Shown piece after piece: positions 33,612-43,488 of a DNA stretch of 64,000 nucleotides. How positions within the stretch are numbered: position 1 is the stretch's first letter; each line of letters opens with the position of its first letter. Both the position numbers and the translations under genes were made by a program. The notes below the pieces were generated by a model. It was not told the DNA's origin, did not search any database, and saw only the letters and a list, made by a program, of their open reading frames with translations. Origin of the DNA: Larkinella sp. C7 (GTDB taxonomy: Bacteria; Bacteroidota; Bacteroidia; Cytophagales; Spirosomataceae); the NCBI RefSeq assembly GCF_006149005.1, contig NZ_VBSL01000004.1, forward strand, positions 62,001 through 126,000, written 5' to 3'.

Positions 33612-36032
33612 ATGGAACACAAAACCTTGCCTATTCCCTTCCAATTTCTCGCTCGTGGGGGCGAAATGGGCCGGTTGATCCATTCGTTCAACTGGTCGGA
33701 AACGCCATTGGGTGCAATCGAAAACTGGCCCCAAAGCCTGCGGACGACGCTGAGCATCGTCCTGAATTCCAAATTCCCCATGTTTCTGTTCTGGGGCCCC
33801 GAACTAATCGGTTTTTATAACGATGCTTTTCGGCCCAGCCTGGGTGGCAACGGTAAACATCCTATGGCGCTGGGAAAACGGGGTGCTGAAATCTGGCCGG
33901 AAGTCTGGTCAACGATTCAGCCGCTGATCGATCAGGTGATGCGGGGTGGCGAAGCCATCTGGAGCGAAGATCAACTGCTTCCGATCTACCGGAATGGCGG
34001 CATCGAGGAGGTATACTGGACTTTTAGCTACAGCCCGGTCAATGTGGAATCGGGTGCCGTGGGCGGGGTTTTTGTCACCTGTACAGAAACGACGGAGAAA
34101 ATTCTGACTCTTAAAAAGATTGAAGAAAGTAAGGATCAGTTGCAGTTTGCCATCGATGCGGCTGAATTAGGAACCTGGGACCTGAACCCGTCCACAAACC
34201 GCTTTACCGGAAATGACCGGCTAAAATCGTGGTTTGGGCTGGCTCCCGATGTCGAAATCGATTTGTCGATGGCTCTGGATGTCATCGCTGACAAAGACCG
34301 GCAGCGGGTCGCCGATGCCATTCAGGGGGCTCTGAAACCGGGTTCGCCGGGACAGTATGACCTTGAGTATACCATTGTGAACCGCCTTGATAAACGGGAG
34401 CATTTAGTCAAGGCGAAAGGCAAGGCGTTTTTTGACGAGTCAGGAAAAGCCTATCGGTTTAACGGAACCTTGCAGGACATCACAGAGGAGGTTCGGGGCC
34501 GGGAAGAACAGCATAAATTGTTGACGCTGGTTGAAAACAGCGTCGATCTGATGTCGATTCTGGAACTGGATGGCACCAATTCCTACATCAACAAAGCCGG
34601 GAAAGAACTGCTGGGCATCGACTGCGATCAGGATGTTTCGCTGATTCCGATCTCGGATTTGCATACGCCGGAGCAATTTGAATTTGTTGCCGCCGAAATT
34701 ATCCCGTCAGTCATGGGAACGGGCCGCTGGTCGGGTCGGTTTGCCGCCCGGAATGTAAAAACCGGGGAGACAATTCCGCTCTATAACAACTGCCTGCGGG
34801 TCGACGACCGGAACACGGGCCTGCCCCTGGCGATTGGGGCGGTAATGCGGGATTTGCGCCCCGAACTGGCAGTGCAGAAGGCCCTGGAAGAAAGCAAAGA
34901 GCGGTTTCGGTTGCTGGCGGATTTTATGCCGCAGTTTGTCTGGGCTTCCGATTCGTCCGGAACGCTGAACTATTTCAATCAGGCGGTTTATGACTATTCC
35001 GGCCTGACCAGCACGGAAATGGCCGATCATGGCTGGCTTCGGATCGTTCATCCGGATGATCGTCAGGCGAATATCGATCGGTGGATGAAGTCGATGGAAA
35101 CCGGGGAGGATTTTGACTTTCAACACCGGTTTCAGCGATACGACGGGGAATACCGCTGGCAACTCAGCCGCGCCGTGCCCATGCGGGATGGGGAAGGCCG
35201 GATTCAGTGGTGGATTGGCACCAGCACTGACATCGACGACCAGAAAAAGATGGCGGACAAGCTGGAGCAAATGGTGCAGCAGCGAACGGAGGAACTGAAG
35301 CGGAGTAACCAGGAATTGATCAAAACCAATCATGAACTGGAACAGTTTGCCTACATCGCCAGCCACGATTTACAGGAGCCGCTGCGCAAAATTCAATCGT
35401 TTTCGGAACTGCTCCAGGCTAATTTGAACGATGAAGAAGCCGCGGGTCAGTACCTGACTAAAATCAGTTCGTCGGCGAAGCGCATGGCCGAACTGATCAA
35501 ATCCGTCCTCAATTATTCCCGCCTGTCGAACACCGCCGACCCTTTTGTCGAAACCGACCTCAACCAGATTCTGGAAAATGTCGAAACCGATTATGAGTTG
35601 CTGATTCAACAGAAACGGGCTACGATTCAACGCGACAGGCTACCGGTCATTGAAGGAATACCGATGCAGTTGAACCAGCTTTTTTCGAATTTGATGGGCA
35701 ATTCCCTCAAATTCTCCGTGAATGACCCTCGCATTGCCATTGCTTCGCAGGCTTTCCGGCCGACCGATACGGCCCAGCCAAGCGGGTTAAATCCGGGTTT
35801 TGACTACGTCCACATTCAGTTTACGGACAACGGAATCGGCTTTGAGCAGGAATATTCCGAACGGGTTTTTACAATTTTCCAACGGCTGAACCACCGCAAG
35901 TCCTACACGGGCACCGGCATCGGTCTGGCCCTGTGCCGCAAAATTGTGGAGAACCACGGCGGCATCATCCGGGCCGAAAGTGTGCTGGACAAAGGCACGA
36001 CGTTTCACATCTACCTGCCAGTGAAACGGTGA
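33612..36032 (+). CDS. multi-PAS sensor histidine kinase
   Basis: An 806-residue soluble kinase (ATG at 33612; a TTG at 33597 is also possible). It carries several PAS sensor modules in its first 560 residues, then a coiled-coil-like linker (QRTEELKRSNQELIKTNHEL), the HisKA box with phospho-acceptor H585 in YIASHDLQEPLRK, and an HATPase with N-box NLMGNSLKFS, G1 FTDNGIGFEQ and G2 GTGIGLALCRKIVENHGG. No membrane segment is present, so it should sense a cytoplasmic signal. It overlaps no gene but follows the receiver closely. A repeat of 112 nt lies 7 nt after the stop. Confidence 0.95.
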   Translation: MEHKTLPIPFQFLARGGEMGRLIHSFNWSETPLGAIENWPQSLRTTLSIVLNSKFPMFLFWGPELIGFYNDAFRPSLGGNGKHPMALGKRGAEIWPEVWSTIQPLIDQVMRGGEAIWSEDQLLPIYRNGGIEEVYWTFSYSPVNVESGAVGGVFVTCTETTEKILTLKKIEESKDQLQFAIDAAELGTWDLNPSTNRFTGNDRLKSWFGLAPDVEIDLSMALDVIADKDRQRVADAIQGALKPGSPGQYDLEYTIVNRLDKREHLVKAKGKAFFDESGKAYRFNGTLQDITEEVRGREEQHKLLTLVENSVDLMSILELDGTNSYINKAGKELLGIDCDQDVSLIPISDLHTPEQFEFVAAEIIPSVMGTGRWSGRFAARNVKTGETIPLYNNCLRVDDRNTGLPLAIGAVMRDLRPELAVQKALEESKERFRLLADFMPQFVWASDSSGTLNYFNQAVYDYSGLTSTEMADHGWLRIVHPDDRQANIDRWMKSMETGEDFDFQHRFQRYDGEYRWQLSRAVPMRDGEGRIQWWIGTSTDIDDQKKMADKLEQMVQQRTEELKRSNQELIKTNHELEQFAYIASHDLQEPLRKIQSFSELLQANLNDEEAAGQYLTKISSSAKRMAELIKSVLNYSRLSNTADPFVETDLNQILENVETDYELLIQQKRATIQRDRLPVIEGIPMQLNQLFSNLMGNSLKFSVNDPRIAIASQAFRPTDTAQPSGLNPGFDYVHIQFTDNGIGFEQEYSERVFTIFQRLNHRKSYTGTGIGLALCRKIVENHGGIIRAESVLDKGTTFHIYLPVKR

Positions 36033-36038
36033 TTTCTA

Positions 36039-36150
36039 CGGTTTACGGTTTTCAGTTTACGGTATACGGTATACGGTATACGGTGGCTGAAGCATTCTTC
36101 CTTAAGCGCGCGTCAGCCACCGTATACCGTAAACTGAAAACCATAAACCG
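36039..36150. repeat. inverted repeat with a heptamer expansion in one arm
   Basis: Left arm 36039-36090 and right arm 36113-36150 are complementary (outer CGGTTTAYGGTTTTCAGTTTACGG, inner GGTGGCTGA) except that the left arm carries three copies of the heptamer TATACGG against one on the right. It lies between convergent stops of the kinase and the thioredoxin gene. Confidence 0.85.
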
Positions 36151-36159
36151 AAAGCCCTG

Positions 36160-37305
36160 TCACTGAACCAACTCCCTGATTTTTTTATTCAAATCTTCAC
36201 CCCGTAGATTCCGGGCCACGATTTTGCCGGTGGGGTCTACCAGGAGGTTGGCAGGAACGCTGTTGATGCCGTACTGCTGCGCCACTTCATTTTTCCAGCC
36301 TTTCAGATCGCTCACGTGCGACCAGGTCAGGTTGTCTTTTCGAATGGCATTCAGCCAGTTCTGGCGATTGTTGTCGAGGGAAACGGAAAAAATCGTGAAG
36401 TTTTTATCTTTAAACGCCTGGTAAGTAGCCACCAGATTGGGGTTTTCTTCCCGGCAGGGGCCACACCAGCTTGCCCAGAAGTCGACCAGGACGTATTTGC
36501 CTTTGAAGGAAGAGAGTTTGACCACCTGGCCCAGCGTGTCAGTTTGGGCAAATTCCGGGGCCACCTTGCCAACATTCAGCCGACTCATGACGTCGATCTG
36601 TTGCCGGAAATATTTCGCCTGGGCGGTTTTTCCTATTTCCTTCGATTCCATGATCGTCAGCAGGCTATCGGCGCCGGCCAGATCTCCCAGACTCATCAGC
36701 ACGCTGAGCACATTGACGCCGACAGCGGACGAGGAATAGGTTGAAATAATGTTTTTAACCCGCACCAGTTCCTGCGCAACGGCTTGCTCGCGATCTTTGA
36801 TGGCGGCTTTCATCGCATCGACATCATTGACAGCCCGGGCATTGGTGTATTTCAGTTCGGCCCGTTTGTAGCGGTTGGCAATGGCGGTGTCCATCATCAT
36901 TTGCTGGATTTTCTGCCGGATATTTTCTTCCTTCGAGCCACTAATGTTGACCGCCCAGAGTGAATCGGCATTTCCGGTGATGGTGATGGGGGAGTTTTCC
37001 AGAAAAAAGTATTGAGGGCTGGTTTTGCCTGCAACACGGAGGCTGAAAAATGTGGCCTCATCCAGTTTGCCCTTGAAAGAGAATTGACCTTTCGCATTTG
37101 CCGTGGCGGTATCGGACTGCTGCCTGGTTTTGTAAAAGGAATTTTCGGTCAGAATGATTTTTCGATTGCCTGCATTTTTTAATGTGCCGGTGATCGTATA
37201 ACCGCCCGATACAGGCTGCTGTGCCGTTTTTTTATCAGACTTCGACTGAGCAAAACCGTCGACAAAAAAAAGGCACAAAATCAAACTAGTGAACAGGAAT
37301 TTCAT
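36160..37305 (-). CDS. DUF4369-TlpA family thioredoxin-like protein
   Basis: A 381-residue exported protein with a signal peptide (about 1-20, LCLFFVDGFAQ). Residues about 35-140 form the DUF4369 domain (GYTITGTLKNAGNRKIILTE), and about 240-381 a thioredoxin fold with CxxC at C281-C284 in FWASWCGPCREEN. It would reduce or isomerise disulfides in the periplasm, as in cytochrome-maturation TlpA/ResA proteins. A coiled-coil-like region separates the domains. The gene has a spacer of 245 nt to the divergent M48 protease. Confidence 0.92.
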   Translation of the reverse strand: MKFLFTSLILCLFFVDGFAQSKSDKKTAQQPVSGGYTITGTLKNAGNRKIILTENSFYKTRQQSDTATANAKGQFSFKGKLDEATFFSLRVAGKTSPQYFFLENSPITITGNADSLWAVNISGSKEENIRQKIQQMMMDTAIANRYKRAELKYTNARAVNDVDAMKAAIKDREQAVAQELVRVKNIISTYSSSAVGVNVLSVLMSLGDLAGADSLLTIMESKEIGKTAQAKYFRQQIDVMSRLNVGKVAPEFAQTDTLGQVVKLSSFKGKYVLVDFWASWCGPCREENPNLVATYQAFKDKNFTIFSVSLDNNRQNWLNAIRKDNLTWSHVSDLKGWKNEVAQQYGINSVPANLLVDPTGKIVARNLRGEDLNKKIRELVQ

Positions 37306-37550
37306 GATTCAAGTGTTTTTAAGCAACAACGTCGGCCAAAGTCGCCAGCTGTATACGTCGTCACCGCAAAATTTAGGTTAATATGTAACTTATGCGGAAA
37401 AATTACCTTTTAAAATAGATTGGCTTGATCCCAAAACAAAAGGGGGGGCGTTGATAGTTCATGTTGAAATGACCTCTGCATCAAGGTGATTAACCCCTGG
37501 TGTAGGAGCCAATAAACTCAAAAATAAGAAAAGAAACCATCTCCATCGGT

Positions 37551-39020
37551 ATGAACAAAACATTTTCCAACCTCGTACTCTTCGGTACCCTGTTTGTATT
37601 TTCTGCCTGCTCCCGCAATCCGGTAACCGGAAAACGGGAATTGTCGTTAATGTCGACCGAGCAGGAAATTGCCATCGGCAAGGAATCGCACCCCTCGGTG
37701 GTTGCCACAATGGGGCTTTACGACGATAAAAAATTGACCGATTTCATCAACCTGAAAGGGAAGGAGATGGCCAAAATTTCGCACCGGCCTGACTTGCCCT
37801 ATCAATTCTACATCGTCGATTCGCCGGTCGTCAACGCCTTTGCCGTACCGGGCGGATACGTATACTTCACGCGGGGCATCATGGCTCACTTCAACAACGA
37901 AGCGGAGTTTGCCGGGGTGTTGGGGCACGAAATCGGACACATTACGGCCCGTCACTCGGCCCGTCAGCAAGCTACTCAGATGTTGGGAACCATTGGCATG
38001 ATTGGCGGGGCCATTCTGGTGCCGCAACTGGGCCAGAACCTGGAAGCACTGCAACAGGGATTGGGCCTGTTTTTGATGAAATACAGCCGCGACCACGAGT
38101 CGGAATCGGACAAAATTGGCGTGGAGTATTCGAGCAAAATTGGCTATGATGCCAACCAGATGGCCAATTTTTTCAGTACCATCAAGCGCATTTCCGACAA
38201 TTCAGGGCAGCAGGTGCCCGATTTTATGTCGACGCACCCCGATCCGGCGGACCGCAACCGGAAAGTGAAGGAAATGGCAACGGCTTATCAGGCCCAGAAC
38301 AAAGCGACCTATCAGGTGGAGCGCGAACGGTATTTGCGGATGATCGACGGTATTCTCTACGGGGAAGACCCCAAACAGGGTTTTGTCGAGAACGACATGT
38401 TCTACCATCCGGAGTTGCGCTTTCAGTTTCCGGTCCCCAAAGGCTGGCAGCACCAGAATTCGCCGGCTCAATTTCAAATGGGCCCCAAAGATGGAAAATC
38501 AGCCATGATATTGATGTTGGCCAAAGGGAATTCGCTGGAAGAAGCGTCCCAGACGCTGGTGAAGGAACTGGGTCTGAAGGTTCTCGAAAGCAACCGCACT
38601 ACCATCAACGGCAACCCCGCTTACGTGCTGATTTCGCAGCAGCAACCGCAGCAACAACAAGGGCAGCCTCAGCAGCAGCAGGATCCGAAAACCGCCCTGC
38701 AAATCGGAACCTGGCTGATTCAGTATAACAACGCCGTTTATGCCCTGCACGGCCTGTCGGCGGCCGGTAATTTTGAAAGTGCGTATCGTTCTTTTCGTCC
38801 GGTGGCCGAAAATTTTCGGGCTTTGACCGATCAGGAGAAGATCAACCGCAAGCCCGAACGGGTTCAGATCCGGACGGTTTCCCGCGAAGGCTCATTTCGC
38901 GAAGTAATGGGAACACTGGGAATGCCGGCCAATCGCGTCGAAGAACTGGGCGTACTCAATAGCCTGCGTCCCGACGATAAGGTGGCGCGGGGCACCCTCG
39001 TCAAAATTATCGGACGCTAA
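37551..39020 (+). CDS. M48 family metalloprotease lipoprotein
   Basis: A 489-residue protease. Lipoprotein signal with lipobox VFSAC (C20). The HExxH zinc motif is HEIGH at 126-130, with the third ligand Glu in DHESESDKIG (near 184). This is the BepA/LoiP-like group involved in outer-membrane protein quality control. A Q-rich linker (near 361-379) precedes a C-terminal LysM-like tail (VEELGVLNSLRPDD). Start and signal peptide agree. The function as cell-envelope protease is inferred from the family. Confidence 0.93.
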   Translation: MNKTFSNLVLFGTLFVFSACSRNPVTGKRELSLMSTEQEIAIGKESHPSVVATMGLYDDKKLTDFINLKGKEMAKISHRPDLPYQFYIVDSPVVNAFAVPGGYVYFTRGIMAHFNNEAEFAGVLGHEIGHITARHSARQQATQMLGTIGMIGGAILVPQLGQNLEALQQGLGLFLMKYSRDHESESDKIGVEYSSKIGYDANQMANFFSTIKRISDNSGQQVPDFMSTHPDPADRNRKVKEMATAYQAQNKATYQVERERYLRMIDGILYGEDPKQGFVENDMFYHPELRFQFPVPKGWQHQNSPAQFQMGPKDGKSAMILMLAKGNSLEEASQTLVKELGLKVLESNRTTINGNPAYVLISQQQPQQQQGQPQQQQDPKTALQIGTWLIQYNNAVYALHGLSAAGNFESAYRSFRPVAENFRALTDQEKINRKPERVQIRTVSREGSFREVMGTLGMPANRVEELGVLNSLRPDDKVARGTLVKIIGR

Positions 39021-39432
39021 CACTACCGCTTCCGTCTGATGAACTTGTTCCCAAAACGGAACTCAGAGTCATCAGACGGAAGTTCTGCTGTCGCTATACA
39101 TTGATTAAAAAGCTTTGTCGAGATAAAAAATATAGTAGAATAGTTATATTTAATGGGTTAAAATTTTATATATTTTTACTATAATCTTTTCAAGAACTAC
39201 TTGTTATTCTGCGAATTAGTAAATACTTTTACAATACATACTACATCGGCATTGAGGCTGCCATATTCTATTTATCCAAAATTTAGCCTCCTGTCAGCAT
39301 TTCCGGGACACAACCGGCTGACCCCACTTCCCAAAAGCATACGAAGCAAGTAACAGGAAGCCACGAATGATCCCCAATTGGTTTTGGGTTCGATCATCAG
39401 CCGAACCACTTCTCTCATCAACTTTCATCAGC
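39021..39432. other. non-coding spacer of 412 nt
   Basis: It holds a hairpin (39029-39082) with arms CTTCCGTCTGATGA / TCATCAGACGGAAG, then an unusually A/T-rich block (about 39110-39290) without a recognisable RNA or promoter motif, then mixed sequence to the small gene at 39433. I see no gene in it. Confidence 0.6.
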
Positions 39433-39768
39433 ATGAAACGATTTTCAGTTTTATATCTAGTTAAAAAACAGTACCACCACATTCTCTGTGAAACCCACGC
39501 TGAAGCCGACACCGAACTTCGGAAATTGTTCACGAAGAAAAAGAAAATTCCCGTTGGCATTTACGACGATAAAACCGAGCTTTTTTACTGGGAGCCTGTC
39601 CGGCAGCAAAAATTTGATCGATTGACGGTACAGGAGCAGGGCAAGGTGGGTAATGAGATGATTACCATTGCCCAGAGCCTGCGAAGCCGGGACGACCACT
39701 GGGTGCCCAATGAAACCCAGCTTCCGACCGACATCCTTCAGCGCCCCCTTTTTCTGATTCATGATTGA
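39433..39768 (+). CDS. hypothetical protein
   Basis: A 111-residue protein (start at 39433, MKRFSVLYLVKKQYHHIL), basic at its centre (FTKKKKIPVGIY) and without signal peptide or membrane segment. It could be a small cytoplasmic protein, but I do not recognise its family. Codon use resembles its neighbours, so it is probably real. No partner is evident. Confidence 0.55.
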   Translation: MKRFSVLYLVKKQYHHILCETHAEADTELRKLFTKKKKIPVGIYDDKTELFYWEPVRQQKFDRLTVQEQGKVGNEMITIAQSLRSRDDHWVPNETQLPTDILQRPLFLIHD

Positions 39769-39925
39769 TGGACCCGATCTTACAGGTGTTGTAGAATGTG
39801 TTGCCGGGCACTTGGACCGGAACACCTGCCAGGTGCCTGAGGTGACAGGACGCATGAAAAATCGGTGGTTTTTAGAACTCCTTATGGGGGCTGTTGGTTA
39901 AAAAAGCATACAATCATAAAGCATC

Positions 39926-40990
39926 ATGCCAAACTTATTCAGTCCGTTAATCATCCGAAGTGTTCAATTGAAAAACCGGATTGCGGTTTCGCCCATGTGT
40001 CAATATTCCAGTGAAGACGGTTTTGCCAACGACTGGCACCTCGTTCACCTGGGCAGTCGGGCCGTGGGCGGGGCGGGTTTGGTGATGACGGAAGCCACGG
40101 CGGTTTCGCCGGAAGGCCGGATTTCGCCCGACGATCTGGGCATCTGGAAAGACGAGCATCTGGTCAATCTGAAACGCATAGCGGCTTTTATTGAAGCCCA
40201 CGGTGCGGTACCGGCCATGCAACTGGCGCATGCCGGGCGAAAAGCGAGCCACCACCGACCCTGGGACGGCGGCAAGTTTATTGCCCCGGATGCCGAACGT
40301 GGCTGGCAAACTGTAGCGCCCAGCCCGATTCCGTTTGTTCCGGTTGAGCCGGTTCCGCTGGAACTGACGACCGAAGCCATTGAGAAAATACTCGCCGATT
40401 TTGTGGCCGCGAGCCGCCGGGCGCTGGAAGCCGGTTTTAAAGTCATCGAACTTCATGCTGCCCACGGCTATCTGTTACACGAATTTCTGTCGCCCCTCAG
40501 TAACCACCGGACGGATCAATACGGCGGTTCGTTTGAAAACCGCATCCGGTTTTTGCTCGAACTGATCGAACGGGTGCAGACGGTTTGGCCGGAAGACTAC
40601 CCCTTGTTTGTTCGGATTTCGGCTACCGACTGGACCGAAGGTGGCTGGACTGCCGACGATGCGGTGGCCTTATCCACGGTTTTAAAAGACAAAGGCGTCG
40701 ACCTGATCGATTGCTCGACGGGTGGTAACGTGGCGGGGGCTAAAATTCCGCTCGGACCTGGCTATCAGGTTCCCTTTGCCGAAAAAGTCAAAAAGGAAAG
40801 TGGGATTCTGACGGGTGCAGTAGGCTTAATCACCACGCCCGAACAGGCCAATGAGATCGTGGAGAGCGGTCAGGCGGACCTGGTGTTGCTGGCTCGTGAA
40901 TTCCTGCGCGATCCCTATTTCCCACTTCATGCCGCCCAAAAGCTGGGGGCTGAAACCGCATGGCCACCCCAATACGTACGAGCGAAGTAA
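39926..40990 (+). CDS. NADH:flavin oxidoreductase (old yellow enzyme, YqjM/NamA type)
   Basis: A 354-residue FMN-dependent reductase. [16 protein letters not shown] holds Cys25, characteristic of the YqjM subgroup that tunes [24 protein letters not shown] is the substrate-binding and catalytic stretch (H and H near 171-174), and [12 protein letters not shown] is the family signature. It reduces activated alkenes, often as a stress or detoxification enzyme. It ends near a 45-nt hairpin that separates it from the VOC gene. Confidence 0.93.
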   Translation: MPNLFSPLIIRSVQLKNRIAVSPMCQYSSEDGFANDWHLVHLGSRAVGGAGLVMTEATAVSPEGRISPDDLGIWKDEHLVNLKRIAAFIEAHGAVPAMQLAHAGRKASHHRPWDGGKFIAPDAERGWQTVAPSPIPFVPVEPVPLELTTEAIEKILADFVAASRRALEAGFKVIELHAAHGYLLHEFLSPLSNHRTDQYGGSFENRIRFLLELIERVQTVWPEDYPLFVRISATDWTEGGWTADDAVALSTVLKDKGVDLIDCSTGGNVAGAKIPLGPGYQVPFAEKVKKESGILTGAVGLITTPEQANEIVESGQADLVLLAREFLRDPYFPLHAAQKLGAETAWPPQYVRAK

Positions 40991-41000
40991 ACGGCAATAT

Positions 41001-41045
41001 GGCGTTACCCTGGCAGCGGTCGAAGACGCTGCCAGGGGTGACGCC
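41001..41045. terminator. hairpin between convergent genes
   Basis: GGCGTTACCC-TGGCAGCG and CGCTGCCA-GGGGTGACGCC form a long stem with a small bulge; loop GTCGAAGA. It lies between the old yellow enzyme and VOC stops and can end both transcripts. Confidence 0.7.
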
Positions 41046-41065
41046 AAATCGCCAACGCAAAAAAA

Positions 41066-41551
41066 CTACAACGATTCCCGCAGCAACGCTTCCAGATCGA
41101 GCGGTCGTGTATACATTTCCAGCGAGCCGTCGGGTTTCTGGGGCCACGCGTCGCGCGGACGATCCCAGTACAATTCAACGCCGTTTTGGTCGGGGTCGTT
41201 CAGGTAAATGGCTTCCGATACGCCGTGATCCGAAGCCCCGGTAATGGCATATTTTGCTTCGACTAAACGCCGAAACGCGACCGATAAATCCCGGCGGGTC
41301 GGATACAGAATGGCCGTATGGAACAGACCTGCGCTGCGAACCGGGGCCGGTGGGCCGTCTTTGCTATACCAGGTGTTTAAACCGATGTGGTGATGGTAGC
41401 CGCCCGCAGAAATAAAAGCCGCATCTTTTCCGTAGGTCGTCACGAGCGTAAAGCCCAGCAGATCGCAGTAAAAACCCAGGGCGCGCTCCAGGTTGGCAAC
41501 TTTCAGGTGAACGTGTCCGATACGGGTTTGATCGGGAATGGTGTAGGCCAT
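41066..41551 (-). CDS. VOC family protein (glyoxalase/dioxygenase fold)
   Basis: A 161-residue protein with two beta-alpha-beta-beta-beta modules. First metal His is in IGHVHLKVANLERALGFY (near 13), a second His in SAGLFHTAILYPTR and a Glu near 126 in NGVELYWDRP. This is close to catechol-2,3-dioxygenase/CatE-like members. Substrate unknown. The start is 23 nt from the DinB stop, so both could be one unit. Confidence 0.88.
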   Translation of the reverse strand: MAYTIPDQTRIGHVHLKVANLERALGFYCDLLGFTLVTTYGKDAAFISAGGYHHHIGLNTWYSKDGPPAPVRSAGLFHTAILYPTRRDLSVAFRRLVEAKYAITGASDHGVSEAIYLNDPDQNGVELYWDRPRDAWPQKPDGSLEMYTRPLDLEALLRESL

Positions 41552-41574
41552 ATCAGTGGTGATAAAGAGGTCCG

Positions 41575-42102
41575 TTAATGATCCGGTTTTGGATACGTGA
41601 GCAACACGCGAACCGTTACAAAAAGTTGCCCGACGTGCCGCTGCGTATGCTCGGCGGAATGAAACAACAGACCCAGAACCGTGGAGGGCAGTTGCGCCCG
41701 GCCAATGCCCCGAAAATCGGTCAGGGTTTGTTCATCAGTGTTGGCCAGTTGCTGGAGCGCCTGATCGACCTGGCGGTTAAACCGGGTGATCAACTCCAGA
41801 ACCGGATTTTCGGACTCGAACGACTTGCCCTCTGCCGCCAGCCACTCACGCTGGGCGGGTGACAAACTTTCGTTCCGGGCGTAAGTAAAGAGCCGATCCA
41901 GCACACCCGTCAGGTGCTGTAAATGAAAACCAACCGACGCCACACCGGCCGGTTTTTGCCACAGATAGCGGCCCGGAAAATCGTTCATCAGCGCATCGAC
42001 TTCTTCCCGTGCCTGCAACAGGGCGTGGGCAACGGGTTGCAACAGGGAAGGAATACCGGCGACGGGGCCACGTTGCCAGACTTCAGGCTTTGGATTTGAC
42101 AT
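41575..42102 (-). CDS. DinB-family protein
   Basis: A 175-residue DinB/YfiT-like four-helix bundle. The three metal-binding histidines are visible: GFHLQHLTGVLDRL (near 59) and LLFHSAEHTQRHVGQ (near 147-155). These proteins bind divalent metal and often act as thiol transferases or in DNA-damage response, but function is not certain. It is followed by the VOC protein gene. Confidence 0.9.
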   Translation of the reverse strand: MSNPKPEVWQRGPVAGIPSLLQPVAHALLQAREEVDALMNDFPGRYLWQKPAGVASVGFHLQHLTGVLDRLFTYARNESLSPAQREWLAAEGKSFESENPVLELITRFNRQVDQALQQLANTDEQTLTDFRGIGRAQLPSTVLGLLFHSAEHTQRHVGQLFVTVRVLLTYPKPDH

Positions 42103-42136
42103 TCTTGTTTGTTGAGTATGTGTGGATGGATTATAA

Positions 42137-43294
42137 TTACTTTACTGCGGCCAGAACCCGTTTGAATAATTCATCCGGATTTCCGTTATGCCACCGCCAG
42201 ACGATCACCAGATCATGTTCCGGGTCGATCCAGATGATGTTGGAGCCAGCCCCAATGGCGGCAAAACTCGTTGCCGGCGCGTTGGGCCAGGCTTTCTTCT
42301 CGGTGTTGAGCCACCACAGATAGCCGTAATCCTGACCCGTTGGCCCCTTTTTGACCGATTCTTTAAACCAATTGGCCGAAACCAGTTGCCGATCATTCCA
42401 GCGGCCATTTCGCAACACCAGATACCCCAGCCGGGCTTCGTCGCGGGTGTTGATCCAGAGTCCACCGCCCCAGCGCGTTCCACCACTGACCGACGACATC
42501 ATTGTTCCGTCTACTTTCACCCGCGCATTCGGATAGCCCACATACTGCCAGGTGTTCGATGCGCCAATCGGGTCCATGATTTCGTCTTTCAGCACGTTGG
42601 GCAACGGTTTTTTCCATAATCGCAGCAGCGAAAGCGCCAGCCGGTTCACGCGCACGTCGTTGTATTCGTAGAACGTGCCGGGGGCCTGCAAGGCTCGCGG
42701 TTTGCGTTCCCCGCGTCCGTAAGCTGCCGTTCCAACAAAATCGTGTTTCTTTCCCCATAACTCGCCTTCCCATTCGCTGGTTTGCCGAAGGTGGTGTTCC
42801 CAGGTCACTTTGCGGTTTTGTTCGGAGTCGTACCCGCCATCCTGGATGTAGTTCGCCACCGGATCATGGACATCTTTGATCAGACCCCGGTCGATGGTCA
42901 ATCCCAGAATGGTGGAAAGTACACTTTTGGCTACACTATAGGTCGGATCAGGCCGTCCGGTTTCGCCCCATTCAGCCACAATATAACCGTGTTTGAGGAT
43001 CAAACCATTGGTTTGGGCGCGATCCGAGGGAATGGGCCCCAGCAGGGTGCCGAATATTTCTTCCTGTGTCGAAAAATCGCGCGGCATTTGTTTTGTTTCC
43101 TGTTGTTGCGCAAAGGTTACGGCCTGCTGCAACAAAGCCGCATCCAGGCCCACCTGCTCCGGTTTTCGACGTTCCCAGGCATCGCCGGGAGCCGGGTAAT
43201 AGGCCGAAGTCTGGTTAATCGCTTGTTGGGCAGGGCGTTGGCAGGTGGAAAATACCAGTAGAATGGCAAAAGCGGAAAGGTTGAGACGAATCAT
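42137..43294 (-). CDS. serine hydrolase (beta-lactamase class C type) lipoprotein
   Basis: A 385-residue penicillin-binding/beta-lactamase-fold protein. Lipoprotein signal with VFSTC (C18). The nucleophile motif is SVAKS with S120 and K123; the second motif is YEYND. It may be an esterase or a D-peptidase rather than a true lactamase. The start is set by the signal peptide. It is oriented with the DinB gene 34 nt downstream. Confidence 0.88.
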   Translation of the reverse strand: MIRLNLSAFAILLVFSTCQRPAQQAINQTSAYYPAPGDAWERRKPEQVGLDAALLQQAVTFAQQQETKQMPRDFSTQEEIFGTLLGPIPSDRAQTNGLILKHGYIVAEWGETGRPDPTYSVAKSVLSTILGLTIDRGLIKDVHDPVANYIQDGGYDSEQNRKVTWEHHLRQTSEWEGELWGKKHDFVGTAAYGRGERKPRALQAPGTFYEYNDVRVNRLALSLLRLWKKPLPNVLKDEIMDPIGASNTWQYVGYPNARVKVDGTMMSSVSGGTRWGGGLWINTRDEARLGYLVLRNGRWNDRQLVSANWFKESVKKGPTGQDYGYLWWLNTEKKAWPNAPATSFAAIGAGSNIIWIDPEHDLVIVWRWHNGNPDELFKRVLAAVK

Positions 43295-43488
43295 AGAATT
43301 TGGGCCAGATGGCCCGATGGGAATGAGGGGCTAAAAGAACGGTTCATTTAGCAATGTAAGCGAATCAAAGGAAAAGAAGAAGAGCCGGGCGGGGGCAAAT
43401 CGGCCTCAACATCCACATGGAATTTGCTTTAATGCCTAAAATAGTGTTATATTGACCAAAATCTACACTTAACCTCTAGTTTTTTAGC

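Noticed and set aside
36061-36085. TATACGG tandem copies as a CRISPR-like array
   Set aside because: Only three direct heptamers, no spacers and no cas genes; part of a hairpin arm.
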